Shown here one piece after another: positions 6,917 to 15,220 of a stretch of 39,879 nt of DNA (position 1 is the stretch's first letter; each line of letters opens with the position of its first letter). The DNA is from a virus. A model generated the notes under the pieces. That model made no database searches. It saw only the letters and a program-made list of their open reading frames with translations, and was not told where the DNA came from. A program made the position numbers and the translations under genes. Where the stretch lies: IMG/VR virus record IMGVR_UViG_3300017971_007923, positions 1 to 39,879 of that record; one strand, given 5' to 3'.

Positions 6917-8451
6917 GGGACTACCAGAAAAGGGCAATACAAGGCGTTTATGCGTCTTGGGACGAATATCGAAAAACGCTCCTGGTTCTACCTACCGGAA
7001 CCGGAAAAACGATTATCTTCTCAAACATTGCAAAACGTGAGATTGAAGAAGGAAATGAAGTTCTTATCCTGGCTCACAGAAACGAGTTAATAAAGCAGGC
7101 TCAAGATAAGTTGAAACAGGCTACAGGACTTGACTCTGCTATTGAAAAAGCCGGTGACAGTTGTTTGAACTCCTTTTTTCAAGTTACTTGTGGATCCGTT
7201 CAAACACTCATGAGACAATCACGGTTGAACAGGTTTCCAAAAGACTATTTTGAAACCATTATAGTGGATGAAGCTCATCACGTTCTTTCTCTCAGTTATC
7301 AAAACATCTTAAACCATTTCAATCAAGCGAAAGTGCTCGGTGTAACGGCTACTCCTGACCGCGGAGATAAAAAGAACTTAGGAGCGTTTTTCGATGATTT
7401 AGCATTTGAATACTCTGTCAGAGATGCAATTTCTGAAGGTTGGCTTTGTCCAATTGAAGCTGAAACAATCCCGCTGAATATAGATTTACAAGGGGTTAGA
7501 GTCACAGCGGGAGACTTCAATGACAGAGACTTAGGCAATGCCCTTGACCCTTACCTTTCCCAAATTGCTGAGAATATTCCCGAAAACAGAAAAACCCTGA
7601 TTTTCCTACCCCTGATTGTAACATCTGAAAGAATGACAAATCTATTACTCCAACGGGGACTTAAAGCAGAGCATATTGACGGCACTTCAAGGGAACGCGC
7701 TGAAACCCTGGCTCGGTTCAAGTCCGGAGAAACGAAAATTATCTGTAATTCCATGCTTCTCACTGAAGGCTTTGACGAACCTTCCATTGACTGTGTGGTC
7801 TGTTTGAGACCCACAAAAATCAGGTCTTTGTTTGCTCAAATTGTAGGACGCGGTACTCGCCCCCTTCCCGGAAAAAAACTTCTGATACTCGATTTCCTAT
7901 GGCATACAGCGCGCCATGACCTTTGTCACCCGGCGTCACTCCTGGCTGAAAATGAAGAGATCGCTAAAAAGATGACAGAGATACAGGAGCAAACCGGAGG
8001 CGCGCTTGATCTCACACAACTTGAAATCGAGGCAAAAGGCAAGGTTACAAAGGAACGTGAAGAAAAACTTGCCCGGGACCTGAAAGAACACAAGGCTAAA
8101 AAGCGGAGAACCGTTAATCCCCTGGAATTTGCGCTATCCCTCCATGATGAGGCTCTTCAAACCTATGAACCTACTTTTCCCTGGGAAAAACAGCCTCCCA
8201 CGGATAACCAGTTACGGCTTTTGACAAAGTTTGGCTTTGATCAAAACGAGATACCTACAAAGGGTTTTGCTTCAATGTTAATCACCCGTTGTATTTCACG
8301 TTCAAAACGTGATCTTGCAACCCCAAAACAGGTAAAGCTCCTGGAACGCTACGATTATGAAAACGCCGGGATGTTTACCTTCCAGGAAGCCAGTCAACTG
8401 ATTGACACCCTGGCTCAAAACGGCTGGAGAAGGGAGGCAGTGGTATGTTAA
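6907..8451 (+). CDS. DEAD/DEAH-box superfamily 2 helicase
   Basis: This 514-aa SF2 enzyme has Walker A PTGTGKT (29-35), DEAHH (121-125), TATPDR (147-152) and a motif VI-like QIVGRGTRP in the second RecA domain. This is the ResIII/UvsW-like type found in phage replication modules and should unwind or remodel DNA using ATP. The C-terminal part appears to contain two related short units, PPTDNQLRLLTKFGF and ATPKQVKLLERYDY, each followed by a helix ending in a Thr/Arg or Asp/Thr segment; I read this as a duplicated small domain. It overlaps the ParB-like gene by 10 nt and the primase gene by 7 nt, so all three are translationally linked. Confidence 0.9.
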   Translation: MQLRDYQKRAIQGVYASWDEYRKTLLVLPTGTGKTIIFSNIAKREIEEGNEVLILAHRNELIKQAQDKLKQATGLDSAIEKAGDSCLNSFFQVTCGSVQTLMRQSRLNRFPKDYFETIIVDEAHHVLSLSYQNILNHFNQAKVLGVTATPDRGDKKNLGAFFDDLAFEYSVRDAISEGWLCPIEAETIPLNIDLQGVRVTAGDFNDRDLGNALDPYLSQIAENIPENRKTLIFLPLIVTSERMTNLLLQRGLKAEHIDGTSRERAETLARFKSGETKIICNSMLLTEGFDEPSIDCVVCLRPTKIRSLFAQIVGRGTRPLPGKKLLILDFLWHTARHDLCHPASLLAENEEIAKKMTEIQEQTGGALDLTQLEIEAKGKVTKEREEKLARDLKEHKAKKRRTVNPLEFALSLHDEALQTYEPTFPWEKQPPTDNQLRLLTKFGFDQNEIPTKGFASMLITRCISRSKRDLATPKQVKLLERYDYENAGMFTFQEASQLIDTLAQNGWRREAVVC

Positions 8452-10469
8452 GCGATAAAGACGTTGCCCTTCAATGTCTTAAAAAACTTCCATTGTTCCG
8501 GTGTGACGATTACGGCTCCTGGTTAACTGTTGGTATGGCTCTGAAAAGCGCGGGGCTTCCTCTGGCAACCTGGAAAAACTGGAGCAAACAAAGCGTCAAA
8601 TATCAAAAAGGGGTATGCGCGCAAAAGTGGAAATCGTTCAAAAATGGTAACAGCGGTGTCTCGGTGGGAACCCTGGTTCAATGGGTAAAAGACGCAGGAG
8701 AAAATATAGATTACCGTCAAAAAAGAACCGGCTATGTTTTAACCTGGGATTCCGAAATCGGTCCCCGAAGCATACCGGAAGCACCGAAGGGGAACACCTG
8801 GCAAGCGGAACATCTGGTCAAATACCTTGAGTCACTCTTCAAAGATGATGAAACAGTGAATTTCGTGGTCAAATCTACACAAGCGAATGACCGAAATATC
8901 CCGTATGGGTACGGTGAAAACAAAAATCGAGACCTCTTGATTAATGAACTATGGGAAAACAAGCATGACATCACCTTTGCAATAGGTGACTACAAGGAAG
9001 CCGCGGGAGCCTGGATTAGAATAAACCCGATGGACGGTAACGGGTGCAAAAACTCAAACTGTACTGAATACCGTCATGTTTTAGTTGAGTCTGATGATTT
9101 ACTCCTGGAAAAACAATTATCAATAATCCGAAAATTAAACCTACCCACGGCGGCAATCGTGCATTCAGGAAGGAAGTCAATTCATGCAATTACAAAAATT
9201 CAAGCGGGTCACAATGCCAAACTTTTCAGAGAACGCGTTGAGTTCTTATTTGAGACCCTAGAAAAGTACGGATTCAAGGTTGACCGGCAATGCTCAAACC
9301 CGGCACGACTGTCCCGGATGCCTGGTATTACCCGCGCCGGCAAAAAACAATACCTCATAAGTGTTAATGAGGGCGCGGAATCATGGGAATCCTGGGAAAA
9401 TGAGATCAGATCAGAACTCTATGAATATGACCTTATAACCCCGGAAAAAATGACATCAATCAAGGTTTCTGACAAATCCGATGCGATTTTAGGCAATCGA
9501 TTTCTTTGTCATGCCGGCTCCTGGTTAATTGTGGCTCAATCCGGAATTGGAAAAAGCGTTCTCGCGATGCAGGGGTGTTGTCACTTTGCCACAGGAAGGG
9601 CTTTATTTGGACTGCAACCTATAAGACCCCTGAAACAAATACTTATTCAGGCTGAGAACAATCTCCTTGACCTGGTAGAACCGTTTCAGTCTTTGACGGA
9701 GGCAATGGAATTTTCTAAAGAGGAACGAAGGCTCCTGAATGCAAATTTCTCAATCATAAACGAGGATTCTCAAGCCGGTGAATTCTTCGCGCCTTTTTTG
9801 GACCATGTATGCAAGCGATATGCTCCGGATGTTATCTGGCTCGATCCGTTAATGGCGTATATCGGGGACGATATTTCGAAACAAGCGGTTTGCAGTGTAT
9901 TTCTAAGGAATCAAGTCAATCCGATATTACACAGGTATAATGTTGGATTGATAGTTCTGCATCATACAGCGAAGCCTCCCAAAAACCCCGAAAAACAGGC
10001 TCAGGGGCATGATCTTTCCTACTTAGGCATTGGATCATCTGAACTCACAAACTGGGCTCGTGCGGTTTCTACGGTACTTCAATCGCCGGATTCTAAAGAT
10101 ACTTATGTCTTTGAACATTCCAAGCGTGGCGATCGTGCTGGAACATCAAAACAGATATTCCTCAAACATGCAGTAAAGGGGATATATTGGGAGAAAACAG
10201 GAGCACCGGAAAAGACAATCAAAAGCAACAATCGAAACTCAAAATATGCAGATTTTGGCTTTGATTATATGCCGCCAAAAACACACACGAAAGACCCAGT
10301 ACAGAGTGAATTGTTTGCTCATATTATAGAGATTGTTTACAGTAAAACCGGGAAAAATATCACACCAAAACAAGCAGATTATATTAAATCTGCAATCACA
10401 AAACTAAAAAATCCTTTAATAATTTACGATAAAAAGACAAATACTTGGAGGGGGAGGTTTTTTCTATGA
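8445..10469 (+). CDS. PriCT-2 / primase-like / RepA-type ATPase fusion
   Basis: A 674-aa replication protein of three parts. Residues 10-90 resemble PriCT_2 (SWLTVGMALKSAG, then WKNWSKQS and KWKSFKN). About 190-320 resembles the catalytic part of plasmid/phage primases: YRHVLVESD, AAIVHSGRKSIHAI and NPARLSRMPG. From 345 to 580 is a RepA/RecA-like ATPase (AAA_25) with Walker A AQSGIGKS (364-371), Walker B VIWLDPLM, and VLHHTAKPP. The ATPase would be the replicative helicase and the N-terminal parts the primase. It ends ATGA-overlapping a doubtful ORF, and the 11-bp repeat block starts 11 nt later, which suggests that its binding site is next to its gene. Confidence 0.85.
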   Translation: MLSDKDVALQCLKKLPLFRCDDYGSWLTVGMALKSAGLPLATWKNWSKQSVKYQKGVCAQKWKSFKNGNSGVSVGTLVQWVKDAGENIDYRQKRTGYVLTWDSEIGPRSIPEAPKGNTWQAEHLVKYLESLFKDDETVNFVVKSTQANDRNIPYGYGENKNRDLLINELWENKHDITFAIGDYKEAAGAWIRINPMDGNGCKNSNCTEYRHVLVESDDLLLEKQLSIIRKLNLPTAAIVHSGRKSIHAITKIQAGHNAKLFRERVEFLFETLEKYGFKVDRQCSNPARLSRMPGITRAGKKQYLISVNEGAESWESWENEIRSELYEYDLITPEKMTSIKVSDKSDAILGNRFLCHAGSWLIVAQSGIGKSVLAMQGCCHFATGRALFGLQPIRPLKQILIQAENNLLDLVEPFQSLTEAMEFSKEERRLLNANFSIINEDSQAGEFFAPFLDHVCKRYAPDVIWLDPLMAYIGDDISKQAVCSVFLRNQVNPILHRYNVGLIVLHHTAKPPKNPEKQAQGHDLSYLGIGSSELTNWARAVSTVLQSPDSKDTYVFEHSKRGDRAGTSKQIFLKHAVKGIYWEKTGAPEKTIKSNNRNSKYADFGFDYMPPKTHTKDPVQSELFAHIIEIVYSKTGKNITPKQADYIKSAITKLKNPLIIYDKKTNTWRGRFFL

Positions 10470-10903
10470 GAAAGCAAAAGTTCAACCTTCCTTCAACCTT
10501 CCTTCAACCTTCCCTAAGGGAAGGAGAAAGAAGGTTTTTTAATCTTCCTTCGGTTATTATAAAATCTGTCATATATGCAGGGTATTACTTTTTGCTATAT
10601 TTGATCTTCCTTCAACCTTCCTTCAACCTTCCTTCAACCTTCCTTCAGGGGTTTCTATCTTCCTTCAGGAAAGATTTTTTAGAAAAAAGCATAAAAAAGT
10701 TCAACCTTCCTTCAACCTTCCTTCAGGGGTTTCAACCTTCCCTAAGGGAACTTCGAATCTTCCTTCAGATGAGCTTCTTCCCTAAAGGGAAGGTTGATCT
10801 TCCCTATATATTATCCCCCCCTAAAGGGGGGAATAATATGGGTTCCCCCCCTTTTTTACAAGGGGGGAACCATTTATATTCCCCCCGCCTGAAGGAAGGT
10901 TGA
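10466..10903 (+). CDS. Doubtful ORF across the repeat block
   Basis: An ATG overlapping the primase stop, preceded by GGAGGGGGAGG, opens 145 codons. The translation is only the repeat read as protein (FNLPSTFLQ units; 11 bp repeated three times equals 33 nt or 11 codons) plus the C-run/G-run hairpins. The unit length, the spread of variants and the inverted copies point to DNA-level function. The strong ribosome binding site and coupled start are the only arguments for translation. Confidence 0.15.
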   Translation: MRKQKFNLPSTFLQPSLREGERRFFNLPSVIIKSVIYAGYYFLLYLIFLQPSFNLPSTFLQGFLSSFRKDFLEKSIKKFNLPSTFLQGFQPSLRELRIFLQMSFFPKGKVDLPYILSPPKGGNNMGSPPFLQGGNHLYSPRLKEG

Positions 10904-10912
10904 AGGAAGATC
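10481..10912. repeat. 11-bp iteron-like repeats and hairpins, candidate replication origin
   Basis: TTCAACCTTCC occurs nine times on this strand: 10481, 10492 and 10503; 10611, 10622 and 10633; 10700, 10711 and 10731. An exact inverted copy is at 10894-10904 and a 10/11 inverted copy at about 10788-10798. Shorter CTTCCTTC variants are scattered between. The block also holds a perfect dyad CCTTCCCTAAGGGAAGG (10508-10524), a related one near 10779-10793, and two C-run/G-run hairpins at about 10815-10832 and 10841-10872. AT-rich spacers lie between clusters. Repeats of about one helical turn beside a RepA-like ATPase gene are the classic origin layout (inference). Confidence 0.7.
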
Positions 10913-10939
10913 AAAATTCAAGAAAGGAGAAGAAAAAAG

Positions 10940-11125
10940 ATGCCATGCAAATCTACCCATAAACGAAACGCCTGGGAAAGAGAACTTCAAGGTCCCGTGA
11001 GGGTAACCCCTGATGATATCACCTGGCTGAAGAAAAACCTTCAAGAAGGACAAGTATCTGGTATGATCAAAAAGACCCGGTTTCTTCCAGGGATCCCTGA
11101 AACAAAAATTCTGGAACTGGTGTGA
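10940..11125 (+). CDS. Small hypothetical early protein
   Basis: A 61-aa basic protein not recognised, starting 10 nt after AAAGGAG at 10923-10929. The middle reads VTPDDITWLKKNLQEG, which looks like one amphipathic helix after a TPDD cap, and the C-terminus has FLPGIPETKILELV. It is the first gene after the repeat block and begins the run of small early genes. Confidence 0.6.
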   Translation: MPCKSTHKRNAWERELQGPVRVTPDDITWLKKNLQEGQVSGMIKKTRFLPGIPETKILELV

Positions 11126-11142
11126 ATAGGAGGTAAAGTTTT

Positions 11143-11166
11143 ATGATAAAGGAGCGCAAGTCATGA
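11143..11166 (+). other. Possible 7-codon leader ORF
   Basis: AGGAGGT at 11130-11136 is followed 6 nt later by ATG 11143, then seven codons (MIKERKS) whose TGA overlaps the next gene's ATG at 11163. The AAGGAG inside the mini-ORF also serves as ribosome binding site for that gene. A strong site leading into a 7-codon frame suggests coupled translation. Confidence 0.35.
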
Positions 11167-11438
11167 AAACAAGATACAGGTTTATACATTTCGTAAAGGT
11201 AGGCTCTGACTGTTGGCATTGTCTGAATAATAAGACAAAAGCTCCTCTCCTTGAGATTGAATATTATAAACCGTGGAAGCAATTTGTTTCTTCTCACTGT
11301 TCTCCACCACTTACTACAGTATTCAGTGCCGATTGTCACAGAGATATTGCTCATTTCCTTGATCAATTGAATAAGGAAAAAGTCATGAAGAGACCTGGCT
11401 CGAGCTGTAAGAACCAGGGGAAAGGAATTAAATTATGA
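11163..11438 (+). CDS. Small hypothetical early protein
   Basis: A 91-aa product not recognised. It has the look of a small beta-strand domain (RYRFIHFVKVGSDCWHCLNN, then LLEIEYYKPWKQFV) followed by a short helix (CHRDIAHFLDQLNKE). Cys17, Cys20, Cys46 and Cys58 are spaced in a way that could bind metal, but no family is evident. It starts on the stop of a 7-codon leader and ends overlapping the next start by ATGA. Confidence 0.55.
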   Translation: MKTRYRFIHFVKVGSDCWHCLNNKTKAPLLEIEYYKPWKQFVSSHCSPPLTTVFSADCHRDIAHFLDQLNKEKVMKRPGSSCKNQGKGIKL

Positions 11439-11647
11439 AATTCAAAATAACAATGGTCATGGATGTTGAACCAGAACCGAATGTCCCCTTTGATGAAGAA
11501 CGGTTTGAAAAATTTATTCCACATTTCATAAAGAAAATTAATGGCTATTATGCTGAATATGGTTTTCATGTGGGTGTGTTTACTGAAGCTATTGAAGTAA
11601 AGGAGGAAAACCATGTGTCCAATAATACCTCTTCCTCCGCCTCTTAA
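11435..11647 (+). CDS. Small hypothetical early protein
   Basis: A 70-aa product not recognised. The first 20 residues (KFKITMVMDVEPEP) look like a beta-strand leading to an acidic turn, followed by an amphipathic helix (DEERFEKFIPHFIKKINGYY) and a strand (GFHVGVFTEAIEVKEE). The short alpha-beta pattern is common in phage accessory proteins. It overlaps the preceding stop, and the next gene starts inside it with its own AAGGAGG. Confidence 0.55.
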   Translation: MKFKITMVMDVEPEPNVPFDEERFEKFIPHFIKKINGYYAEYGFHVGVFTEAIEVKEENHVSNNTSSSAS

Positions 11648-11906
11648 GAAAGAGAGCTGGAGAAGTATTAGAAAAAGTCAAATACCACAACGCGGGCAAA
11701 GGTGCATTGTTTGGCATACGAGATACAAATATCCTATATTCGCAACCTTTCACCCTGAGGAAGGAAGAGACCCTGATTCTTCCTTTTGGGAATCAGAAAG
11801 TGGAAAAAGAAAGAGATTGATGATGATTCGATTCTGGATGCCGGAACCGGAAGTACCCCTTGAATATAAAACAAGAACGATGATTCCAAAAAGGAGGAAA
11901 AAGTGA
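11613..11906 (+). CDS. DUF551-like small protein
   Basis: A 97-aa product with SWRSIRKSQIPQRGQRCIVW near the start and an IRFWMPEPEVP closing motif. The W...P..G..V.V..., then W/FWMP.P.P layout is the one seen in the phage family DUF551, although the middle (HTRYKYPIFATFHPEEG) is longer than usual. The function of that family is unknown. AAGGAGG at 11600-11606 sets ATG 11613, giving a 35-nt overlap with the gene before; the end overlaps the next start by GTGA. Confidence 0.6.
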   Translation: MCPIIPLPPPLKKESWRSIRKSQIPQRGQRCIVWHTRYKYPIFATFHPEEGRDPDSSFWESESGKRKRLMMIRFWMPEPEVPLEYKTRTMIPKRRKK

Positions 11907-12175
11907 TCTATGTAGATAACCTTAGAACCATAAGAGAAACAATAACTCCTTGCTGTATGCTGTTCGCTGATGACCCCGGAGAACTGATACAGTTCGCGTC
12001 AAAAGTGGGACTCGATCCAAGATTGATCGAACTCTCGAAAATTCCCCACTTCAAAGTTGACGGTAAAGTCCGAGCTCACTTGATCCGGCTGGGGGTTCAA
12101 CCATTGAGCAACAAAGAAATGTTGAGAAAAATAAATGAAATAGCAAGCAATAAGAAACAGCTAATAACAGGTTAG
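11903..12175 (+). CDS. DUF4031-family protein
   Basis: A 90-aa product starting at GTG 11903 after AAGGAGG (11891-11897). It opens IYVDNLR and continues CCMLFADDPGELIQFASKVG, LDPRLIELSKIPHFKVDGKV and RAHLIRLGVQPLS. This matches the DUF4031 layout: a VDD strand at the start, an H/C-M-x-AD strand, a helix, then the W/IPHYD-like segment and a final ARxxAVxxGAxxV helix. The family is small and of unknown biochemistry, often found in phages. It is the last clear early gene before a terminator-like hairpin. Confidence 0.7.
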   Translation: MIYVDNLRTIRETITPCCMLFADDPGELIQFASKVGLDPRLIELSKIPHFKVDGKVRAHLIRLGVQPLSNKEMLRKINEIASNKKQLITG

Positions 12176-12198
12176 GTTCTTTCGACGGTTATGAGGTA

Positions 12199-12227
12199 GG
12201 CAGGCTGTCAGCCATTGCCCTGTTTTT
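12199..12227 (+). terminator. Terminator-like hairpin after the early genes
   Basis: GGCA (12199-12202) pairs with TGCC (12216-12219) and GGC (12203-12205) with GCC (12211-12213), leaving a 2-nt bulge and a 5-nt loop. Five T follow at 12223-12227. It falls 24 nt after the DUF4031 stop and before the packaging genes, where an early/late boundary is expected. The bulge makes it weaker than the terminator at 2318. Confidence 0.5.
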
Positions 12228-12260
12228 ATGCAAATACAACTTTTTTCGGCGGTTTAGTGT

Positions 12261-12410
12261 ATGAAAAAATTACCTACGAAACTTTCAGGTTTGAAGGAAG
12301 CTGGAGAGGCTTTTGGTCGGCTGAAGAATTCACTTAAAATTTTTGGCGACTTGGGGGGGATTGTTTATAACAAAAGAACCAGAGCCAAACGATCTTTTGA
12401 AAAGGATTAA
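12261..12410 (+). CDS. Possible 49-aa basic protein before the terminase
   Basis: An ATG at 12261 opens 49 codons in the gap between the DUF4031 gene and the small terminase. The product is basic with a leucine/glycine-rich helix-like middle (KLSGLKEAGEAFGRLKNSL, then IFGDLGGIV) and an RTRAKR tail. There is no convincing Shine-Dalgarno, so this is a weak call. The rest of this gap (12176-12437) holds the hairpin at 12199 and otherwise nothing I recognise; a cos or pac site next to the terminase genes could lie here. Confidence 0.3.
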   Translation: MKKLPTKLSGLKEAGEAFGRLKNSLKIFGDLGGIVYNKRTRAKRSFEKD

Positions 12411-12437
12411 ATCTGAAAAAATATTGAGATTTCCTTA

Positions 12438-13013
12438 ATGAAAAAACCAGACCCCAAAATAAAACTACTGATTGAGAAACTCCTGATTCAGTCAATTAAA
12501 GGGAACCCACAAGGGCGATGGCTTGACGATCTCGTCCGGGCTGTAGGGTATATAAACCCGAAGGCGGTAAGAGGGGGGGAGCTGGCGGACTTGTATGGTA
12601 TATCACCAATGGGGGTTTCTCAATGGCACAAGCGCGATGGGTTACGGCGAAACCGGCGAGACAAAACATATAATCTGGAGGCTGTGATCAAATGGCGCGA
12701 GAAGCGACTTGGCACTCAATCTGAATCTTCCGAGAGTGATCTTGATAAAGCCGAACGACTTCTCAAGTGGGAAAAAGTAAAACTTGCAATCCTGGAAAGA
12801 GAGCTCCGGGAAGGACGGCTGTGTGAGCTGGAGCCGGTCAGGATATGGCTCGAACGAATTGCCTCCAGGCTCCGACAGGTGGGAGATACACTTCAACGCA
12901 AGTTTGGGGATGAAGCTCAACAAGTATTGAACGAAGCGATTGAGGATATAAGCAATGACGTTGAAAGTCAAATTACCGTCAACAAAGAAGGTTCTCCGGT
13001 GGTTTCTGGCTAA
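12438..13013 (+). CDS. Terminase small subunit (Nu1-like)
   Basis: This 191-aa protein should recognise the packaging site and load DNA onto the large terminase. An N-terminal winged-HTH-like region includes GGELADLYGISPMGVSQW (about residues 46-63), then KTYNLEAVIKWREKR, which is the Nu1/DNA-packaging HTH layout. A central coiled-coil-like helix (LDKAERLLKWEKVKLAILER at 101-120) and LRQVGDTLQRKFGDE follow; this is the assembly or large-subunit contact. The gene is directly ahead of the GpA-like terminase, with a 59-nt overlap, as in lambda-type packaging modules. The start ATG has only a weak upstream GAGAT site. Confidence 0.85.
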   Translation: MKKPDPKIKLLIEKLLIQSIKGNPQGRWLDDLVRAVGYINPKAVRGGELADLYGISPMGVSQWHKRDGLRRNRRDKTYNLEAVIKWREKRLGTQSESSESDLDKAERLLKWEKVKLAILERELREGRLCELEPVRIWLERIASRLRQVGDTLQRKFGDEAQQVLNEAIEDISNDVESQITVNKEGSPVVSG

Positions 13014-14973
13014 GTGTAAGTCAAAGCCTCCGCTTACCATGACAGAATTTAGCGAACGTGATATAGTAGTTGCAAAGGGACCTTTCAAAAACCAACGGTT
13101 CCGGCTAAGCCGTCAACCGTTTTTGCGTCATTGGTTCACAGCGATTGACTCTCAAAAATTCCCCCGGCACCTTCTGACTGGATGCACACAGTCAGGAAAG
13201 AGCCTTGCCGGGTGGATAATTCCTGCCACTTATCATCTTTTTCAGATGAATGAGGGGTTAATTCTGGGTACACCCACGGCGTTGATTGCAATGGAAAAGT
13301 GGAAGAAAGATTTAGAACCCATAATCAAGCGGTCAAAGTATAGAAATTTAATGCCATTAACAGGAGCGGGGAGCCGGGGCGGGGAGTTCACGTCAATTGA
13401 TTTCCGGAACGGAACGTCAATAAAAATCATGACAGGGGGGGGCGCAGGAAAGTTGGGAGATAAATCCCGCGCTCATTATGAAACCCGTGTTGCCGCAATC
13501 ACGGAAATTGACGGGTTTGATGAAGGTAGTGATCTTTCCATTGAAACCGATCCTGTTTCACAGATTGAAGCGCGAACTTTGGCACACGGGATTATGCAAA
13601 AGCGGATTTATCTTGAATGTACTTTATCCACAAAGAAGGGAAGAACATATCGCGAGTTAAAAGCGGGTACTGATAGTTATATTGTGTGTCAGTGTCCGTA
13701 TTGTAAATCTTGGGTGACACCTGAAAGGGAACATCTCAAAGGCTGGCAGGATGCGGAAACTGAAAAGGAAGCTTATCTCAAATCTTATTTTATTTGTCCG
13801 GCTTGTGCTTACCCATTGACTCAGAATGACCGGGAAAACATGAACCTAAAATGTGACATAAAACATAGGAATGACCCGGAAAAGGTTTTGACTTTTTCAA
13901 TGCGGTGGAATGCGTTCAACAATAGGATGTGGGTTCCTGGGGATATCGGGGTTGAAGAGTGGAAAAAAGAACAGTGTGAAGATGAACGAGTAAAAGATGA
14001 TATGGAGCGCAAGCTCTGTCAGTTTTATTGGTCTATACCGTATGAATCTCCGGAGGTAAATCTCACAATACTTGATTACAAAATTACAAATAAACGCCGA
14101 GGGCAAACATTAAAGGGGGAAATTCCTCAATGGTGTGATTGGATTACCGGTGGGGTGGACTTACATAAACGGTTAGGCTATTATATCCTTTTGGCTTCCC
14201 GCGCTGATGATAAGGGCGTGATTTGCAATTATGGCAAGTTTGAGATTGCAGCGGATGACTTGGGTACAGATACAGCCACACGGATTGCACTCAAAGATTT
14301 CCAGGAATTTCTTGAAACGGGGTTTCCTGTTGTGGATTCAAAAGAACGAAAGATGCCGCTTCAAGTTTGGTTCGATTCAGGCTTTGCCGATTCCCGCCAG
14401 GCTCTATATGATTTTTGCCATGAGTTTGGTACTCGATACCGTCCAATAAAGGGGTATGGTGGGATAAAAGGGAGGAACTATTTATCACCTCAAAAGATTG
14501 ACAAAAATACAATATTTGTTGGGTTGCAATATTATTTCAAATATCTGCGTTCTGATGGTATTGCGCTCGTGGAAATTGATTCTGACTACTGGAAGACTCG
14601 GTCTCATGAAGCGTTGACTATTCCGGTACTGGTTGACGGTGAGGAGCAAGCCGGGGCGATTCAACTTTATTCCTCTCCGGATAAAAATGAACATATTACC
14701 ATTACAAAACATTTTTCCGCTGAGCGGAAAACTAAGGTTGAAGTCCCTGGTAAAGGAGAAATGATAAAGTGGATTCAGGAAAGCCGGAACAATCATTTTT
14801 TCGATTGTTTATATATCTCTCTTTGTGCGAGTAATTTTTGTAAGATCATGATACAGAATAAGCAAGCCGGAGGGAGAGAGCCGGTGAGAGAACCAGAGCC
14901 TCAAGATGAGTATGATTTTGTAAAGAGTTTTCGAGATAATATTCAAAATATGGGGAGGTTTTACAATGGTTAA
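12955..14973 (+). CDS. Terminase large subunit (GpA family)
   Basis: The packaging motor and nuclease, 672 aa. Walker A is TGCTQSGKS (75-83) and the Walker B region AITEID (181-186). A zinc-binding insert has Cys245/247/250 and Cys281/284, as in lambda gpA relatives. The nuclease half begins near GGVDLHKRLGYYILLA and contains acidic FDSGFADSR. The longest start overlaps the small subunit by 59 nt; its N-terminus (KCKSKPPLTMTEF) matches the usual GpA beginning and GAGG lies upstream, so I keep it over ATG 13039. The type implies cos-like or lambda-like packaging of linear DNA. Confidence 0.92.
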   Translation: MTLKVKLPSTKKVLRWFLAKCKSKPPLTMTEFSERDIVVAKGPFKNQRFRLSRQPFLRHWFTAIDSQKFPRHLLTGCTQSGKSLAGWIIPATYHLFQMNEGLILGTPTALIAMEKWKKDLEPIIKRSKYRNLMPLTGAGSRGGEFTSIDFRNGTSIKIMTGGGAGKLGDKSRAHYETRVAAITEIDGFDEGSDLSIETDPVSQIEARTLAHGIMQKRIYLECTLSTKKGRTYRELKAGTDSYIVCQCPYCKSWVTPEREHLKGWQDAETEKEAYLKSYFICPACAYPLTQNDRENMNLKCDIKHRNDPEKVLTFSMRWNAFNNRMWVPGDIGVEEWKKEQCEDERVKDDMERKLCQFYWSIPYESPEVNLTILDYKITNKRRGQTLKGEIPQWCDWITGGVDLHKRLGYYILLASRADDKGVICNYGKFEIAADDLGTDTATRIALKDFQEFLETGFPVVDSKERKMPLQVWFDSGFADSRQALYDFCHEFGTRYRPIKGYGGIKGRNYLSPQKIDKNTIFVGLQYYFKYLRSDGIALVEIDSDYWKTRSHEALTIPVLVDGEEQAGAIQLYSSPDKNEHITITKHFSAERKTKVEVPGKGEMIKWIQESRNNHFFDCLYISLCASNFCKIMIQNKQAGGREPVREPEPQDEYDFVKSFRDNIQNMGRFYNG

Positions 14974-15220
14974 AAAGCAAGTGTCAAAAGTGACTCAAGT
15001 ATCAAAAGTGACTGTTGAAGTTCCGTTCCGGAAAGTGAAAAAAGGTGAGTATTGCGTCAGAAATGTTAACATCTCGCGGTTGTCTCTGGAGAAGGCTCAA
15101 GTACTCCGAGGAATGCTTAATGGTTTGCTGAAACAACGTAAACGGTTAGAATCCGGTGAATTAATTGATCGCCCTAATAGAGTTTTTCTGTATATACTTG
15201 AGTCATGTAAAATCAAATGA
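14966..15220 (+). CDS. Small hypothetical protein after the terminase
   Basis: An 84-aa basic product not recognised. The N-terminus repeats VSKVT (QVSKVTQVSKVT), followed by a strand-turn-strand (VPFRKVKKGEYCVRNVNI) and a helix SLEKAQVLRGMLNGLLKQRK. It starts after GGGGAGG (14952-14958) and overlaps the terminase by 8 nt. Its position between terminase and portal is where lambda carries gpW, but the sequence does not look like gpW. A structured intergenic region follows. Confidence 0.6.
   Translation: MVKKQVSKVTQVSKVTVEVPFRKVKKGEYCVRNVNISRLSLEKAQVLRGMLNGLLKQRKRLESGELIDRPNRVFLYILESCKIK

Noticed and set aside
10481-10912. The short repeats could be a CRISPR array
   Set aside because: Units are 11 bp, mostly in direct contact without unique spacers of constant size, with inverted copies and no cas genes nearby.
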